NCBI GenBank assembly: GCA_016208205.1
Contig: JACQYP010000143.1
Location: 1 to 27,103, forward strand
Length of the DNA stretch: 27,103 nucleotides
From: Candidatus Desantisiibacteriota bacterium
GTDB taxonomy: Bacteria > UBA9089 > CG2-30-40-21
Direction of reading: 5' to 3'
The translations under genes and the position numbers were made by a program. This document shows positions 8,415-16,545 of the stretch, piece by piece. A model generated the notes under the pieces. That model made no database searches and was not told where the DNA came from. It worked only from the letters and a program-made list of their open reading frames with translations. Each line of letters begins with the position of its first letter. Position 1 is the first letter of the stretch.

Positions 8415-8443
8415 AATATAACAGATTGGTTAGGGATTGTCAA
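8415..8443 (-). promoter_or_regulatory. lnt promoter (leaderless type)
   Basis: On the - strand: TTGACA (8443-8438), a 17-nt spacer, TATATT (8420-8415), then TCAGGT and the ATG. Position +1 by standard spacing is 8408, the A of the start codon. Confidence 0.78.
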
Positions 8444-8485
8444 GCTTTTTCTGTTTTGAAACAGCAATTCTATCTGACTTTTCGC

Positions 8486-8678
8486 GTAACCGTTCACCGC
8501 AGAGACGCAGAGTTCGCCGAGATGAATGAATTCAGGAGTCAGGAGTCAGAATAAAAAGCCCACATTTATTCTGAATTCTGTATTCTGACTTCTGTATTCT
8601 ATGCTCTGCTTTTTTCTCTGCATCCTTTGCGTCTCTGCGGTGAACAGATACCAAATATTTATAGCCGTGAACGGTTAC
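8486..8678. repeat. Nested composite palindrome with GTAACCGTTCAC ends
   Basis: Outer arms GTAACCGTTCAC (8486-8497) and GTGAACGGTTAC (8667-8678) are exact complements. Inside are an 18-bp pair (8492-8509 with 8628-8645, containing CCGCAGAGACGC), then GAATTCAG/CTGAATTC (8529-8536 with 8571-8578) and AGAATAAA/TTTATTCT. The direct word CAGGAGTCAGGAGTCAG lies in the left half. It fills most of the gap between lnt and the YfhO gene and overlaps the latter's 3' end. Confidence 0.85.
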
Positions 8679-10893
8679 CTTTTCGCCAGACCAACATCCC
8701 AACAACAAAGCAACCGGTAATAAGGCTGATAATAAGGCTCCATTTCAACCATGGGGGATCATACACTACCCTGACTGTATGGCTGCCTTTTTTCAGCTCT
8801 ATTGCCCGCAAGATATAATTTCCCCTGTAAATCTTTTGTTCTCCGCCGTCAACAATTGCCTTCCAGCCGGGATAAAAAACCTCACTCAAGACAAGGAAAC
8901 CGTCTTGAGCCAGGCCGACATTCATTATCAGCTCGTTTGGAGAATGTTTTATTACCTCTGGATATGCCTCTACCTTGCGGGAAACAGATGGCTTTATGGT
9001 TGGTTTTTCTTCTAAAATTACCTCGTCTGCGTAGGATATTTCCTTAAGTGCCTTAAAGATGGCATCCCTTCCATTCAGCAAATCCAGCAGTTTTGAATAC
9101 TCTGCAATCCTCATCACTGTTGTAAGTGTTTCAGGGGCAAGCCCCTGACTGATATTGATAAACTCTTGATACCTTTTGAGGACGACTGAAGAATATCCGC
9201 CAATATTTGCTATTCCATACATCATCCCACGATCTAATGAGGCATCGTCAGTCATGGTAACTATACGGAAAGGCTCTTTGTCTGCTTTGAGAAAATCAAC
9301 CATGTTCTTGTCCCATTCACATCGGCTGATATCAACAGTGGTAATATACGAAGAGCAAAACATCCAGAGGTCAACAAGGATAATAGCTGGAATCAGGTAT
9401 TGTATCCATGCTTTGCCCCATCCTCTGCCGCATATATACAGAAGCATAGCCCCAAGCATAAGAAAAACAGCCCCTGCAAACATAGACTTTTTGGCTATCA
9501 AGAGCATTCCGGCAAGATTCTCCTTGAGGTCAGGGGCACCAAAAATTCTCTCCTCCAGCCCATAACTTGCCTGGATTAAACTACGCCATGTATCTGCATC
9601 AATAAAAAATGATGCGAGCATGGCAAGTATACCAAGTATGCCAAATACCTGTGAAAATGATTTCTTAGGCAATTCTAAAAGACTACTGCTACCAAACCCG
9701 GCCAGAACAGCCAGACAAAATGTCCAGAAATACATCATTCGCCCTGGAACCCTGAAGAGGTCAAAGCCAGGGATAAACTCATAGCATAATTTATACACAA
9801 TAGTATATTTTCCAAAAGAGACTAAAAGCGAAACTACTGCCAGTACAGAAAAAAGAATAGTGTAGGCATTTCTTTTAGATAAAATGGCTATTATGGCTAA
9901 TATCAAGGGGAGAATTCCCACATAACCGCAAACCTCATGCAACAGCCCACGCCCCCAGTAAGGAATATCAAGGGAATTGCCAAAGAGCATGGGAAAGAAA
10001 AAGGAGAGGATATTTTCAAAGGGAAATGATGAAAAGGTGCTAAAGTTATACCCTGCCCCTCCGCTTCTGATAGAATAGGAAGGTAGCTCAAGGGTAGGAA
10101 ATATCTGACTACATGCTAAGCAAACAGATATCGCACCCATCATTCCCAGTAATGGTAATAGCTTGATTGCCTTAGCATATTCCTTGTTGATGATAACTAT
10201 TCCCAGACTAAAGACGGCATATATCCCACCCAAAAGATAGGTATAAAATGAGATTTGAGGATGTCCAGATAGAAATTGGATGCCAATTGCCAACCCTCCA
10301 AGCAATACATAGGAAAATCTCATGGTTTGAGCTGTCTTTTCTATGGAGAACAGGATAAGCGGCAGCCAGATGTAGGCAGAAAATACATCAATATGCCCAG
10401 CGTAGAGATGGGTTATTTGAAACCCTGACAGCATAAATATCAAGGCTGTACTCAGGCTGCCTATCCAATGACATTTTAATGCCTTCATAAACATATATGA
10501 AAAACATCCAGATAAAAAGAGGTGAATAATGGAACTCCATGTTATCCCAAGGTGTGCCGGTAATAGGGTAAATATAACCAGATTTAAGGGATAGAACACA
10601 GCCGGCTGCATCCCTGCAACACATGGTACCCCTGAAAACATACAAGGATTCCACATTGGAATAATACCATCCTTGATTGTTTGGGCAACAAATGAACGCA
10701 AATAGAGTAAGCAATTGGTGATATCTCCCCCTGATAAAACCCGGGTATCATCTATTGCCTTTTGAAAAAACAGGATACTGAGGAGAAATAAACCTGGGAA
10801 TACAAACCAATCAGGATTTATCCTATTCATTGAAGGAGTACCCTTGGCAGTAGTTATTGCAGCTTGTTCCTGATGCTTTTTCTTTTTTGACAT
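8659..10893 (-). CDS. YfhO-family polytopic membrane protein (probable GT-C sugar transferase)
   Basis: A 744-aa membrane protein with about a dozen hydrophobic helices. Early landmarks are GGDITNCLLYLRSF and IPMWNPCMFSGVP near the N-terminus, GHPQISFY, then FRVPGRMMYFW. A C-terminal non-membrane domain ends with VRVVYDPPWLKW and a last helix. In B. subtilis YfhO works with the GT2 enzyme CsbB to decorate lipoteichoic acid from undecaprenyl-P-GlcNAc. A GT2 gene sits two genes upstream here, so a similar lipid-linked sugar transfer is inferred. The start at 10893 (MSKKKKH) is chosen over 10926 because GAGGAG lies 5 nt before it. It overlaps the upstream methyltransferase gene by 71 nt, suggesting translational coupling. 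The last residues GNRSRL are encoded by a GTAACCGTTCACGG repeat. Confidence 0.85.
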   Translation of the reverse strand: MSKKKKHQEQAAITTAKGTPSMNRINPDWFVFPGLFLLSILFFQKAIDDTRVLSGGDITNCLLYLRSFVAQTIKDGIIPMWNPCMFSGVPCVAGMQPAVFYPLNLVIFTLLPAHLGITWSSIIHLFLSGCFSYMFMKALKCHWIGSLSTALIFMLSGFQITHLYAGHIDVFSAYIWLPLILFSIEKTAQTMRFSYVLLGGLAIGIQFLSGHPQISFYTYLLGGIYAVFSLGIVIINKEYAKAIKLLPLLGMMGAISVCLACSQIFPTLELPSYSIRSGGAGYNFSTFSSFPFENILSFFFPMLFGNSLDIPYWGRGLLHEVCGYVGILPLILAIIAILSKRNAYTILFSVLAVVSLLVSFGKYTIVYKLCYEFIPGFDLFRVPGRMMYFWTFCLAVLAGFGSSSLLELPKKSFSQVFGILGILAMLASFFIDADTWRSLIQASYGLEERIFGAPDLKENLAGMLLIAKKSMFAGAVFLMLGAMLLYICGRGWGKAWIQYLIPAIILVDLWMFCSSYITTVDISRCEWDKNMVDFLKADKEPFRIVTMTDDASLDRGMMYGIANIGGYSSVVLKRYQEFINISQGLAPETLTTVMRIAEYSKLLDLLNGRDAIFKALKEISYADEVILEEKPTIKPSVSRKVEAYPEVIKHSPNELIMNVGLAQDGFLVLSEVFYPGWKAIVDGGEQKIYRGNYILRAIELKKGSHTVRVVYDPPWLKWSLIISLITGCFVVGMLVWRKGNRSRL

Positions 10894-11620
10894 TTTTTCT
10901 CCTCTTCTCCTTTTGATAGATTCCATAGATACTTGTTCCCACAGGTAAAGGGATATGGTGTTTTATCAACCAGTTCTCAATTTTTAACAAAGAACAAAGT
11001 ATATTATTTACGAATATGGGTAATCTCATAAAATGTATCTTTGGATTATCAGTTTCTTTGCGATTCATAATTCTCTGTATGGCTACCGGTAAAAACAACG
11101 AAAATACCCAATATCCTGATTCTATACACTTAAGATTCAATAGTAGATTTTTAATGGTTCTTTTATCATATCGTCTAAAATGCTTAAGTGCTCTATCATG
11201 TGAACTATACAGAAAATTAAATGCAGGAACAGTAAATATAAAAAATCCATCCAACTTAAGCACACGATAAATTTCATTAACAGCTAACCTATCATCTTCA
11301 ATGTGTTCCAATACATCAAACGCTACTACTGAATCAAAAAAATCATCAGGATAAGATATATGACAGGCATCACAAACCTTCTTCTCCAAGACAAAATGCT
11401 CTGGAATCAAGTTCAGAGCATTAGAGTCTACATCTATTACATATACTTCTCCAAATTTACTGATAACCGGTAAATCTTCGCCAGTCCCAGCACCTAAATT
11501 CAGTATTTTTAATTTTCTCCCACTTTTAAGTTTATTAAGCAACATTTCAATAAGTTGATTTTTGGCTTTATGCCAAAAAAAATCCTTTGTTGCTCCAAGT
11601 TGATAATCTCTATAATCCAT
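10823..11620 (-). CDS. Class I SAM-dependent methyltransferase
   Basis: A 265-aa soluble enzyme. Motif I is ILNLGAGTGED (about 39-49), motif II ends in VIDVDS (about 60-65), and motif IV/post-IV is VVAFDVLEHIEDD. GFFIFTVPAF and the later SSHDRALKHFRRY segment are common in methyltransferases of glycan clusters. The acceptor is unknown. AAGGAAATC overlaps the TAA of the upstream GT2 gene, 10 nt away, so the two are translationally linked. The 3' end overlaps the start of the YfhO gene and carries its ribosome site. Co-expression points to modification of a lipid-linked or surface sugar. Confidence 0.88.
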   Translation of the reverse strand: MDYRDYQLGATKDFFWHKAKNQLIEMLLNKLKSGRKLKILNLGAGTGEDLPVISKFGEVYVIDVDSNALNLIPEHFVLEKKVCDACHISYPDDFFDSVVAFDVLEHIEDDRLAVNEIYRVLKLDGFFIFTVPAFNFLYSSHDRALKHFRRYDKRTIKNLLLNLKCIESGYWVFSLFLPVAIQRIMNRKETDNPKIHFMRLPIFVNNILCSLLKIENWLIKHHIPLPVGTSIYGIYQKEKRRKNVKKEKASGTSCNNYCQGYSFNE

Positions 11621-11630
11621 AATGATTTCC

Positions 11631-12377
11631 TTAAAATAAATATTTCCTCACCAAGGTAATATAATCAAAAAAAGAATTAATATAAGCTGATATAGAGCGT
11701 TTTGTCCCGGAAACATCTTTCCACTCCTTTACTGCAACCTCGAATAGCCAGTCGCTTTTATTTTGCAAGAAAGGGAGACGCAATATACGAATAATAAGCT
11801 CCACATCAAATATCCATCTTGAAGAAAAGGGTTTTTGAACCACAGGGATAAGTATTTTACTTTTGAAAAGTTTTGCACCACATTGTGTATCATAAATATC
11901 AAAACCAAAGGTTAAAGACATAACTGTAGCGAATAATCGTCCTATGTAATGACGAAAATTCACCCGTTCAATCTTTCTGCCCGCGAGATGAACCCTACTG
12001 CCAATAACTGCCTGTACATCCTGATTTGTTTGAAAAATATCCATAAAATCCCAGATTTCTGCAAGAGGAACAGCCAGATCAGCATCCCAAAAACCTATTA
12101 TATCATAAGTTTTTTTCTCTAATAGATAAAGCATACCCATCCGTATGGCTTCCCCTTTTCCTTTGTTTTCATTCGATGACAAACATAAGGCTCTGGCTGG
12201 ATCAGCCTCACAAATCTTCTGGATAACCTTTAGTGTATCATCCGTACTGCCATCATTTACAAATAACAACGAAAGATTAGGATTCTTTGCCAATTCATTG
12301 ATAAAATTGTCTGCCAATAATCGTCGCTCTTCATTATAGCAAGGGATTATTACCCCAATATTAGTCAATAATAACAC
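11631..12377 (-). CDS. GT2 glycosyltransferase (polyprenyl/dolichyl-phosphate sugar synthase type)
   Basis: A 248-aa GT-A fold enzyme resembling ALG5/DPM1-type transferases that make polyprenyl-phosphate-linked hexoses from nucleotide sugars. Motifs: VIIPCYNEE (9-17), FVNDGSTDDT (39-48), NKGKGEAIRMG (71-81), the metal-binding DAD at 98-100, and YDTQCGAKLF with a following WIFDVELIIR, typical of this subgroup. It lacks the two C-terminal membrane helices of CsbB/GtrB. The start is GTG, with AGAGGA 7 nt upstream. The gene follows a methyltransferase gene (94-nt gap with a hairpin) and precedes another methyltransferase and a YfhO gene. Most likely role: supply of lipid-linked sugar to YfhO; the sugar is unknown. 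Confidence 0.87.
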   Translation of the reverse strand: MLLLTNIGVIIPCYNEERRLLADNFINELAKNPNLSLLFVNDGSTDDTLKVIQKICEADPARALCLSSNENKGKGEAIRMGMLYLLEKKTYDIIGFWDADLAVPLAEIWDFMDIFQTNQDVQAVIGSRVHLAGRKIERVNFRHYIGRLFATVMSLTFGFDIYDTQCGAKLFKSKILIPVVQKPFSSRWIFDVELIIRILRLPFLQNKSDWLFEVAVKEWKDVSGTKRSISAYINSFFDYITLVRKYLF

Positions 12378-12396
12378 AATTGCATCCTCTTTTTTT

Positions 12397-12456
12397 AGGT
12401 AGATAGGCTGAAGGTTATTCCTAAAAGCCTTCAGCCTATCTACCTTAAGTAGTTAC
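12397..12456. repeat. 18-bp hairpin with a GTAACTACTTAAGG-type end
   Basis: Arms 12397-12414 and 12428-12445 are exact complements (word TAGATAGGCTGAAGG). The + strand then reads CCTTAAGTAGTTAC to 12456, a word that recurs at the ends of elements at 16.5, 24.2-24.3 and 25.2 kb. No T-tract follows on the transcribed strand, so it is unlikely to be a full terminator inside this operon. Confidence 0.8.
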
Positions 12457-12471
12457 AGATATCAGCGTAAA

Positions 12472-13299
12472 TCACCTTTTCTCTGCCAGAATCCCATGAT
12501 GATGAGCAAATATATATTTAATCAAGGCAATATTACTCTGTTCAACAAACCCATGCCTTTTCATGATCCCATCCATCTCTTCATTTGGTGCGAAGTATGG
12601 CAGGTTTTCAATCCCCCATTTATAATGCTGTGCATGATTGGTCTGTTGAAGCTGTTTTTTAAGGAATGGCATGAAACTGCTTAATATGTCACCAATTGGC
12701 AAATCAAGATCAGGCCACCAGGGAACATCAACAAACGGCTTTTCAATGATGTGTAATCCTTGAGACTTCAAGTGCCTTTCAATTAATCGGACATTCATTA
12801 AACGGATATTCCCATGATTCCATACCTCTCCTGTAATCCTATGAAGCAGATAATGTATCCAGAACCCATAGTTTATCCTGTTTGAGACAAACACAAGGAC
12901 ATATTTTTTTGAAGCACGAATCATTTCATCGAGTGTTGCTTTATAATCCGTCATATGCGGCAAACAGGCAAAATTCCATACAAGGTCAAACCCTGACTGT
13001 CCAGCGGTTAGATGATTATCCGGGTTACAGATAAAGGTTGCCTGCTCAAGACATCCTTCTTTTTCCCAAACTAAGTTAGCTAATTCAATTGCCTTCTGGT
13101 CAGGGAGCATGGTGGTTATTTTTACCCCATGTTTGCCAAGCACAAGACTGTTTATCCCTGCAATCCCCTTCATTCCATCAAACGGACCCTCTAACACACT
13201 ATCAATCTTAAATGTTTTGGTCAGCCTGATAAGATAATCATTCAACGATAACCGTTCATAGGTTGTCCCAAGACCAACATCATACTTAGTTATTTCCAT
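12472..13299 (-). CDS. Methyltransferase-like protein, degenerate class I fold
   Basis: A 275-aa protein. A Rossmann-like region is visible: VLEGPFDGMKGIAGINS in the motif I position, VKITTMLPD as the second strand, FDLVWNFACLPHMTDYKATLDEMIRASKKYVLVFV as the motif IV to VI stretch. The GxGxG loop is not canonical, so SAM binding is plausible but unproved. AGGAGGAG lies just before the ATG. It is the first gene of the - strand cassette with GT2, methyltransferase and YfhO, so it may modify the same glycan. Confident as a gene, moderately confident of the family. Confidence 0.72.
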   Translation of the reverse strand: MEITKYDVGLGTTYERLSLNDYLIRLTKTFKIDSVLEGPFDGMKGIAGINSLVLGKHGVKITTMLPDQKAIELANLVWEKEGCLEQATFICNPDNHLTAGQSGFDLVWNFACLPHMTDYKATLDEMIRASKKYVLVFVSNRINYGFWIHYLLHRITGEVWNHGNIRLMNVRLIERHLKSQGLHIIEKPFVDVPWWPDLDLPIGDILSSFMPFLKKQLQQTNHAQHYKWGIENLPYFAPNEEMDGIMKRHGFVEQSNIALIKYIFAHHHGILAEKR

Positions 13300-13361
13300 T
13301 AGCTCCTCCTGTTGAAAATTATTATATCTGCGTAATCAATAATCCACAGATTTTCTTTTTT

Positions 13362-13500
13362 ATCCACAGATTACACAGATTTTCACAGATTTAATAAATA
13401 CTTAGACAGGATTTACTGGATAGTTTTAAGATCTTGTTAATCCTGTTTATCTTGTCAAAAAAGGTTCTTTTATCTGTGAAAATCTGTGTAATCTGTGGAT
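13362..13500. repeat. Nested inverted repeat, CCACAGATTACACAG family
   Basis: Arms 13362-13390 and 13472-13500 are a perfect 29-bp inverted repeat. Between them a second imperfect pair begins GACAGGATTTAC (13405) and ends TTTATCTTGTC (13457). A third partial copy of the outer word stands at about 13341-13351. The element fills the gap between the cassette and the broken GH123-like gene. The right arm recurs at 26671-26699. Confidence 0.9.
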
Positions 13501-13504
13501 TCTT

Positions 13505-14032
13505 TTACATTATCATTATCGTATTAGCCATAGCAATCCTCAGCCTATCAAAATCATTTGGCTTCAAGTGAGAAAAGGTTGTTTTGCCGGGGTCATCTAC
13601 ATCTGTAGAGGATATTTCCCCTTCCAATTGTATTTTTTCAAGCACACTCCTACTAACCTTATCCCTGCTCCAACCATCCTTTACAGACAGAAGAGTCATA
13701 TATTCAATATCCTGAATCGCTCGCCGTTCCACTTTAAGCCTTAGCCCGGCTACTGGTCCGGAAAGCCCTGGATAAACAATAGATAAATATTCACCATCAT
13801 ACCAGCAATCTGGATGGCAAAAGCTTGTATAATAGGGTAATCCACCATCTGCACCCAATAGGTATGCCTGATAATAAAGACCAATAAGATTAGTACTCGG
13901 CTCCTCTATCTGTGGTCCGCCCCCATAAAACCAGTATCTCTGCCCAAGCTTTTTCATCCTCTCCATGCAAAGATGGTTTTTGGTAAAAAATGCATCAGAG
14001 ACAACCTCAAGACTTGCCAGTCCATCAAGCAT
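13505..14032 (-). pseudogene. C-terminal fragment of the GH123/DUF4091-like protein
   Basis: Carries the last 175 residues of the protein begun at 16311: WFYGGGPQIEEP, YYQAYLLGADGGLPYYTSF, a helical ERRAIQDIEYMTLL stretch. These resemble the C-terminal part of DUF4091/GH123-type glycosidases. The ATG at 14032 is only the first Met after a TAA (14041-14039). Upstream of that TAA the same frame stays open and reads VHFDFRVDMSRPQC, then stop, RG, MLDGL. From memory, family members read about DISRPQWQRDxLDGL there, so the stop looks like a nonsense change in old coding sequence. It has no ribosome site of its own and is probably untranslated. Confidence 0.7.
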
Positions 14033-14050
14033 CCCCCTTTAACACTGCGG

Positions 14051-14125
14051 CCTTGACATGTCAACCCGAAAGTCAAAATGGACGGGTTTGGAACCCGCCC
14101 CTACATGTGTCCCCCCCCCCCCCCC
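14051..14125. repeat. Dispersed repeat plus 15-C run at the break in the GH123-like gene
   Basis: GACGGGTTTGGAACCCGCCC followed by CTACAT (about 14081-14106) matches the hairpin word at 20468-20494. It is followed by TGTGT and fifteen C at 14111-14125. The word supplies the TAG that ends the N-terminal part. The C run may be an assembly or sequencing scar, or a slippery tract. Confidence 0.8.
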
Positions 14126-16311
14126 TGCCCGGCATATTCTGAAACCATATTTACAAACGATTCTTTATAATCCTTAGAAAATGCCTTTTCAATGGCTGGA
14201 GCACATTGAGCGTGTGAATAAACACAAGCAGGGTATTTCTTTTCTTGAATCCGGACACGATAGCCATCATCCATCCTGCCAGGCCAATTCTCATTGAATG
14301 GCAGGTAAAAATGGGTAACAGGTATGCCTGCACCCGGTCCATAATACCCATAATCTTCTGTAAAGGCAGAGCCATCAAGGTATAAACCAAATCTACTGTC
14401 CCAATCTGTCCAGTCAACATCAGTCTGATTTCTAACTTCTGTCTTCTGACTCCTGACTCCTGACTCCTGACTTCTACCTTTTACCAAGGGTACATAGTCT
14501 GAAGAGCCGATCTCCCCTGTATATCCATAGGACAAGACATTCAATGTACTTCGATGCTTATGTGCCAATTGATGATAGTTAAGCTCAATCTTTTTATAAC
14601 CATGACTTTTTCTCATCATTCCCATGCCCTTGTGAATGCCGCCATAGGCATTGAGTTCATTGACAAAGCTTGGCGTATCCGGTAGACAAAAGTCCCAAAC
14701 CGTAAGGTTTATACCAATCTTAACAGGTTTTTTGATCTCATCGCTGACAACAGACAATACCCCTTCATACACCCCATTTGGTGTTTCCTTTGGAATATAA
14801 ATATCAACCCAGACAGCCTGATTCTTTTGATTAGGTATCTTATTGACAGCATCAGGAATATTGAATTTACCTTTTAAGGGGAGACAGGCATCCGGATAAT
14901 AAACCCCTTTCCCGCCTTTTCCATAGGGTGATGGCTCAACCCCAGCTACATACCAGAGCTTAAAAAGCTCAATGTTCTTTTCAGCAGGGATAATCCCTGC
15001 ACTTCCTATCAGACTATCTGCATGGATAACTATATTATTAAGCCTTTCTTCCATAGCCTGAATAATAAGCTGAAAGGCAACCACCTCATTTCTTGCCCCA
15101 TGAATGGTAACCAGCTTTTGATCCGCATCCCAGATAGGATTACCCTTTTTAGCAGTATCTATAGGAGGCAGGGTATAATCATCTTGCTGGAGGGTGTTTC
15201 CAGTAACAGGGTTTACCTTTTCCATATCACTCATAGCCCAGATAGATGCCGCCCCATTACCAAAGATAGGGACAAACGGTACGCTTTCAGGTTGAGGTAT
15301 CTCAACCTCCAGAAGCTCCATCTCTGGTGCACACTCAGTTGGAACAATGTCTGTATAGGCAATGGCTGATGTCCTGCCAAACTTATTATAAGCAGCAACA
15401 GCAAAATAATATTTTTGTCCATTTTGTCTATTTTGTCCAAGGGTTAAGCCATCAATAGTCAACTCAATATCTTCTTTGCCCAGATCTGGTCGGCGAGGTA
15501 TTTTCCATTGTTTAACAGGACAGGCTGAATCCCAGACAATTGGAAGCGAGCTGTAACGGACATGATAGCCAAATGCCTTCCCAGTATCTGATGGTTTCCA
15601 CATTAATCGAATTTTCCCATCCACTACAGTTGCTGTTAATCCTGATACAGGAGATGGGGGCATAGAAGAATCCGGTTTTTTTGCCTTAACTGCAAGAAAT
15701 GGCGGAAACATGCTTTCCCTTGAATGAACAGATTTTTCTTGCAGCATTTGCCCCTTTTCATCGGTAATGGCAAGACCGTATTGATCCTCAATGATTAAGG
15801 CGGAAGCAATATCCGGGGGGATATCAATAGCATACCAGCCACTCTCTCGCCTTGGCCTGGCATAGGCAAAAAGGCTGTTGCCCTGTCCAAAGGTAACATC
15901 TGTAAGATCACTTCCCGGATATGACCATGGGGTATTTTTATAACCGGTATATTTGAAACAGCTTGCTCTTTTTCCTTTTGGGGAAGATGAATAGTTTTTC
16001 CCTCGTCCTTCAACCCAGTCAGAGGCAATGGTTGAAATCCCTACCATTAATATATCATTCTTTTTCTTATGAAGGTAAAGGGTTGCCTGTTCAACGGCCA
16101 TACCCTTAAGCTTAGCTGTATCAAATTTTAAGACAGCCGTATCCTCAATACCCTTAAGCCGCAGGAATGTTCTTGCCCCAAGGTTTGCTTCTTGCTCTGT
16201 CTCATAGGCACAGATATAATTATCCGCAATAACCGGGCACCTGATACCACAAACATTGGGACTCAAGCAGCCCATGGTCAGACAAACAATAAAGGTTAAG
16301 ATTATCCTCAC
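14101..16311 (-). CDS. Secreted DNRLRE / fibronectin III / GH123-like protein, truncated
   Basis: A 736-aa N-terminal part of a broken gene. Signal peptide 1-20, then a DNRLRE-type adhesion domain (about 25-215: AVLKFDTAKLKG, ATLYLHKKK, IASDWVEG, GWYAIDI), a fibronectin III domain (about 218-330: PSPVSGLTATVVDGKIRLMWK), and from about 370 the N-terminal and first catalytic portions of a DUF4091/GH123-like glycosidase. The end GQGGGGGHM comes from a 15-G run and a repeat, not from the family. About 100 or more residues are missing before the C-terminal fragment at 13505-14032. Residues about 610-626 (RSQESGVRSQKTEVRNQ) are a translated dispersed repeat. GTG start, AAGGA 7-8 nt upstream. Likely once an extracellular polysaccharide-active protein. 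Confidence 0.7.
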   Translation of the reverse strand: MRIILTFIVCLTMGCLSPNVCGIRCPVIADNYICAYETEQEANLGARTFLRLKGIEDTAVLKFDTAKLKGMAVEQATLYLHKKKNDILMVGISTIASDWVEGRGKNYSSSPKGKRASCFKYTGYKNTPWSYPGSDLTDVTFGQGNSLFAYARPRRESGWYAIDIPPDIASALIIEDQYGLAITDEKGQMLQEKSVHSRESMFPPFLAVKAKKPDSSMPPSPVSGLTATVVDGKIRLMWKPSDTGKAFGYHVRYSSLPIVWDSACPVKQWKIPRRPDLGKEDIELTIDGLTLGQNRQNGQKYYFAVAAYNKFGRTSAIAYTDIVPTECAPEMELLEVEIPQPESVPFVPIFGNGAASIWAMSDMEKVNPVTGNTLQQDDYTLPPIDTAKKGNPIWDADQKLVTIHGARNEVVAFQLIIQAMEERLNNIVIHADSLIGSAGIIPAEKNIELFKLWYVAGVEPSPYGKGGKGVYYPDACLPLKGKFNIPDAVNKIPNQKNQAVWVDIYIPKETPNGVYEGVLSVVSDEIKKPVKIGINLTVWDFCLPDTPSFVNELNAYGGIHKGMGMMRKSHGYKKIELNYHQLAHKHRSTLNVLSYGYTGEIGSSDYVPLVKGRSQESGVRSQKTEVRNQTDVDWTDWDSRFGLYLDGSAFTEDYGYYGPGAGIPVTHFYLPFNENWPGRMDDGYRVRIQEKKYPACVYSHAQCAPAIEKAFSKDYKESFVNMVSEYAGQGGGGGHM
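14433..14482. repeat. CAGGAGT-type tandem repeat inside a coding region
   Basis: On the - strand the word GTCAGGAGTCAGGAGTCAG plus diverged copies lies in frame and is translated as a polar insert (RSQESGVRSQ and following). The same word lies in gaps at about 8532-8549 and 20337-20352. Confidence 0.85.
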
Positions 16312-16336
16312 TTGTTTTCCTTTTACGGTTGTCTCC

Positions 16337-16493
16337 CTTCACGGTTCAAAGGTTCAAGGTTAGAAGACTTGCGTTGTCAATTCGTGTGCTAATTGCCAAT
16401 CAACTCGTTCAATTCCCTGCATTCACAGGGACAAGCTTCATCACTCTTCAACCCTGAACCGTGAACCTCTGAACCGTGAACCTGAATAGTTAC
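16337..16493. repeat. GAACCGTGAACC-family inverted repeat with GTAACTATTCAGG end
   Basis: CACGGTTCAAAGGTTCAAGG on the left is complemented by CCCTGAACCGTGAACCTCTG and a second GAACCGTGAACC on the right. The right end reads CCTGAATAGTTAC (16481-16493). The middle holds unrelated sequence with a CCCTG..CAGGG hairpin. The rest of the gap to 16545 has a degenerate GTAAACCGTAAACAGTTAC word. No gene or promoter was found. Confidence 0.75.
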
Positions 16494-16545
16494 TCATAGT
16501 TTTTTAATCGTGAACCGATAGCTGTAAACCGTAAACAGTTACTTG

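Noticed and set aside
12397..12445. Intrinsic terminator inside the glycosylation cassette
   Set aside because: On the transcribed - strand the hairpin is followed by an A-run, not a T-run, and the genes appear to belong together.
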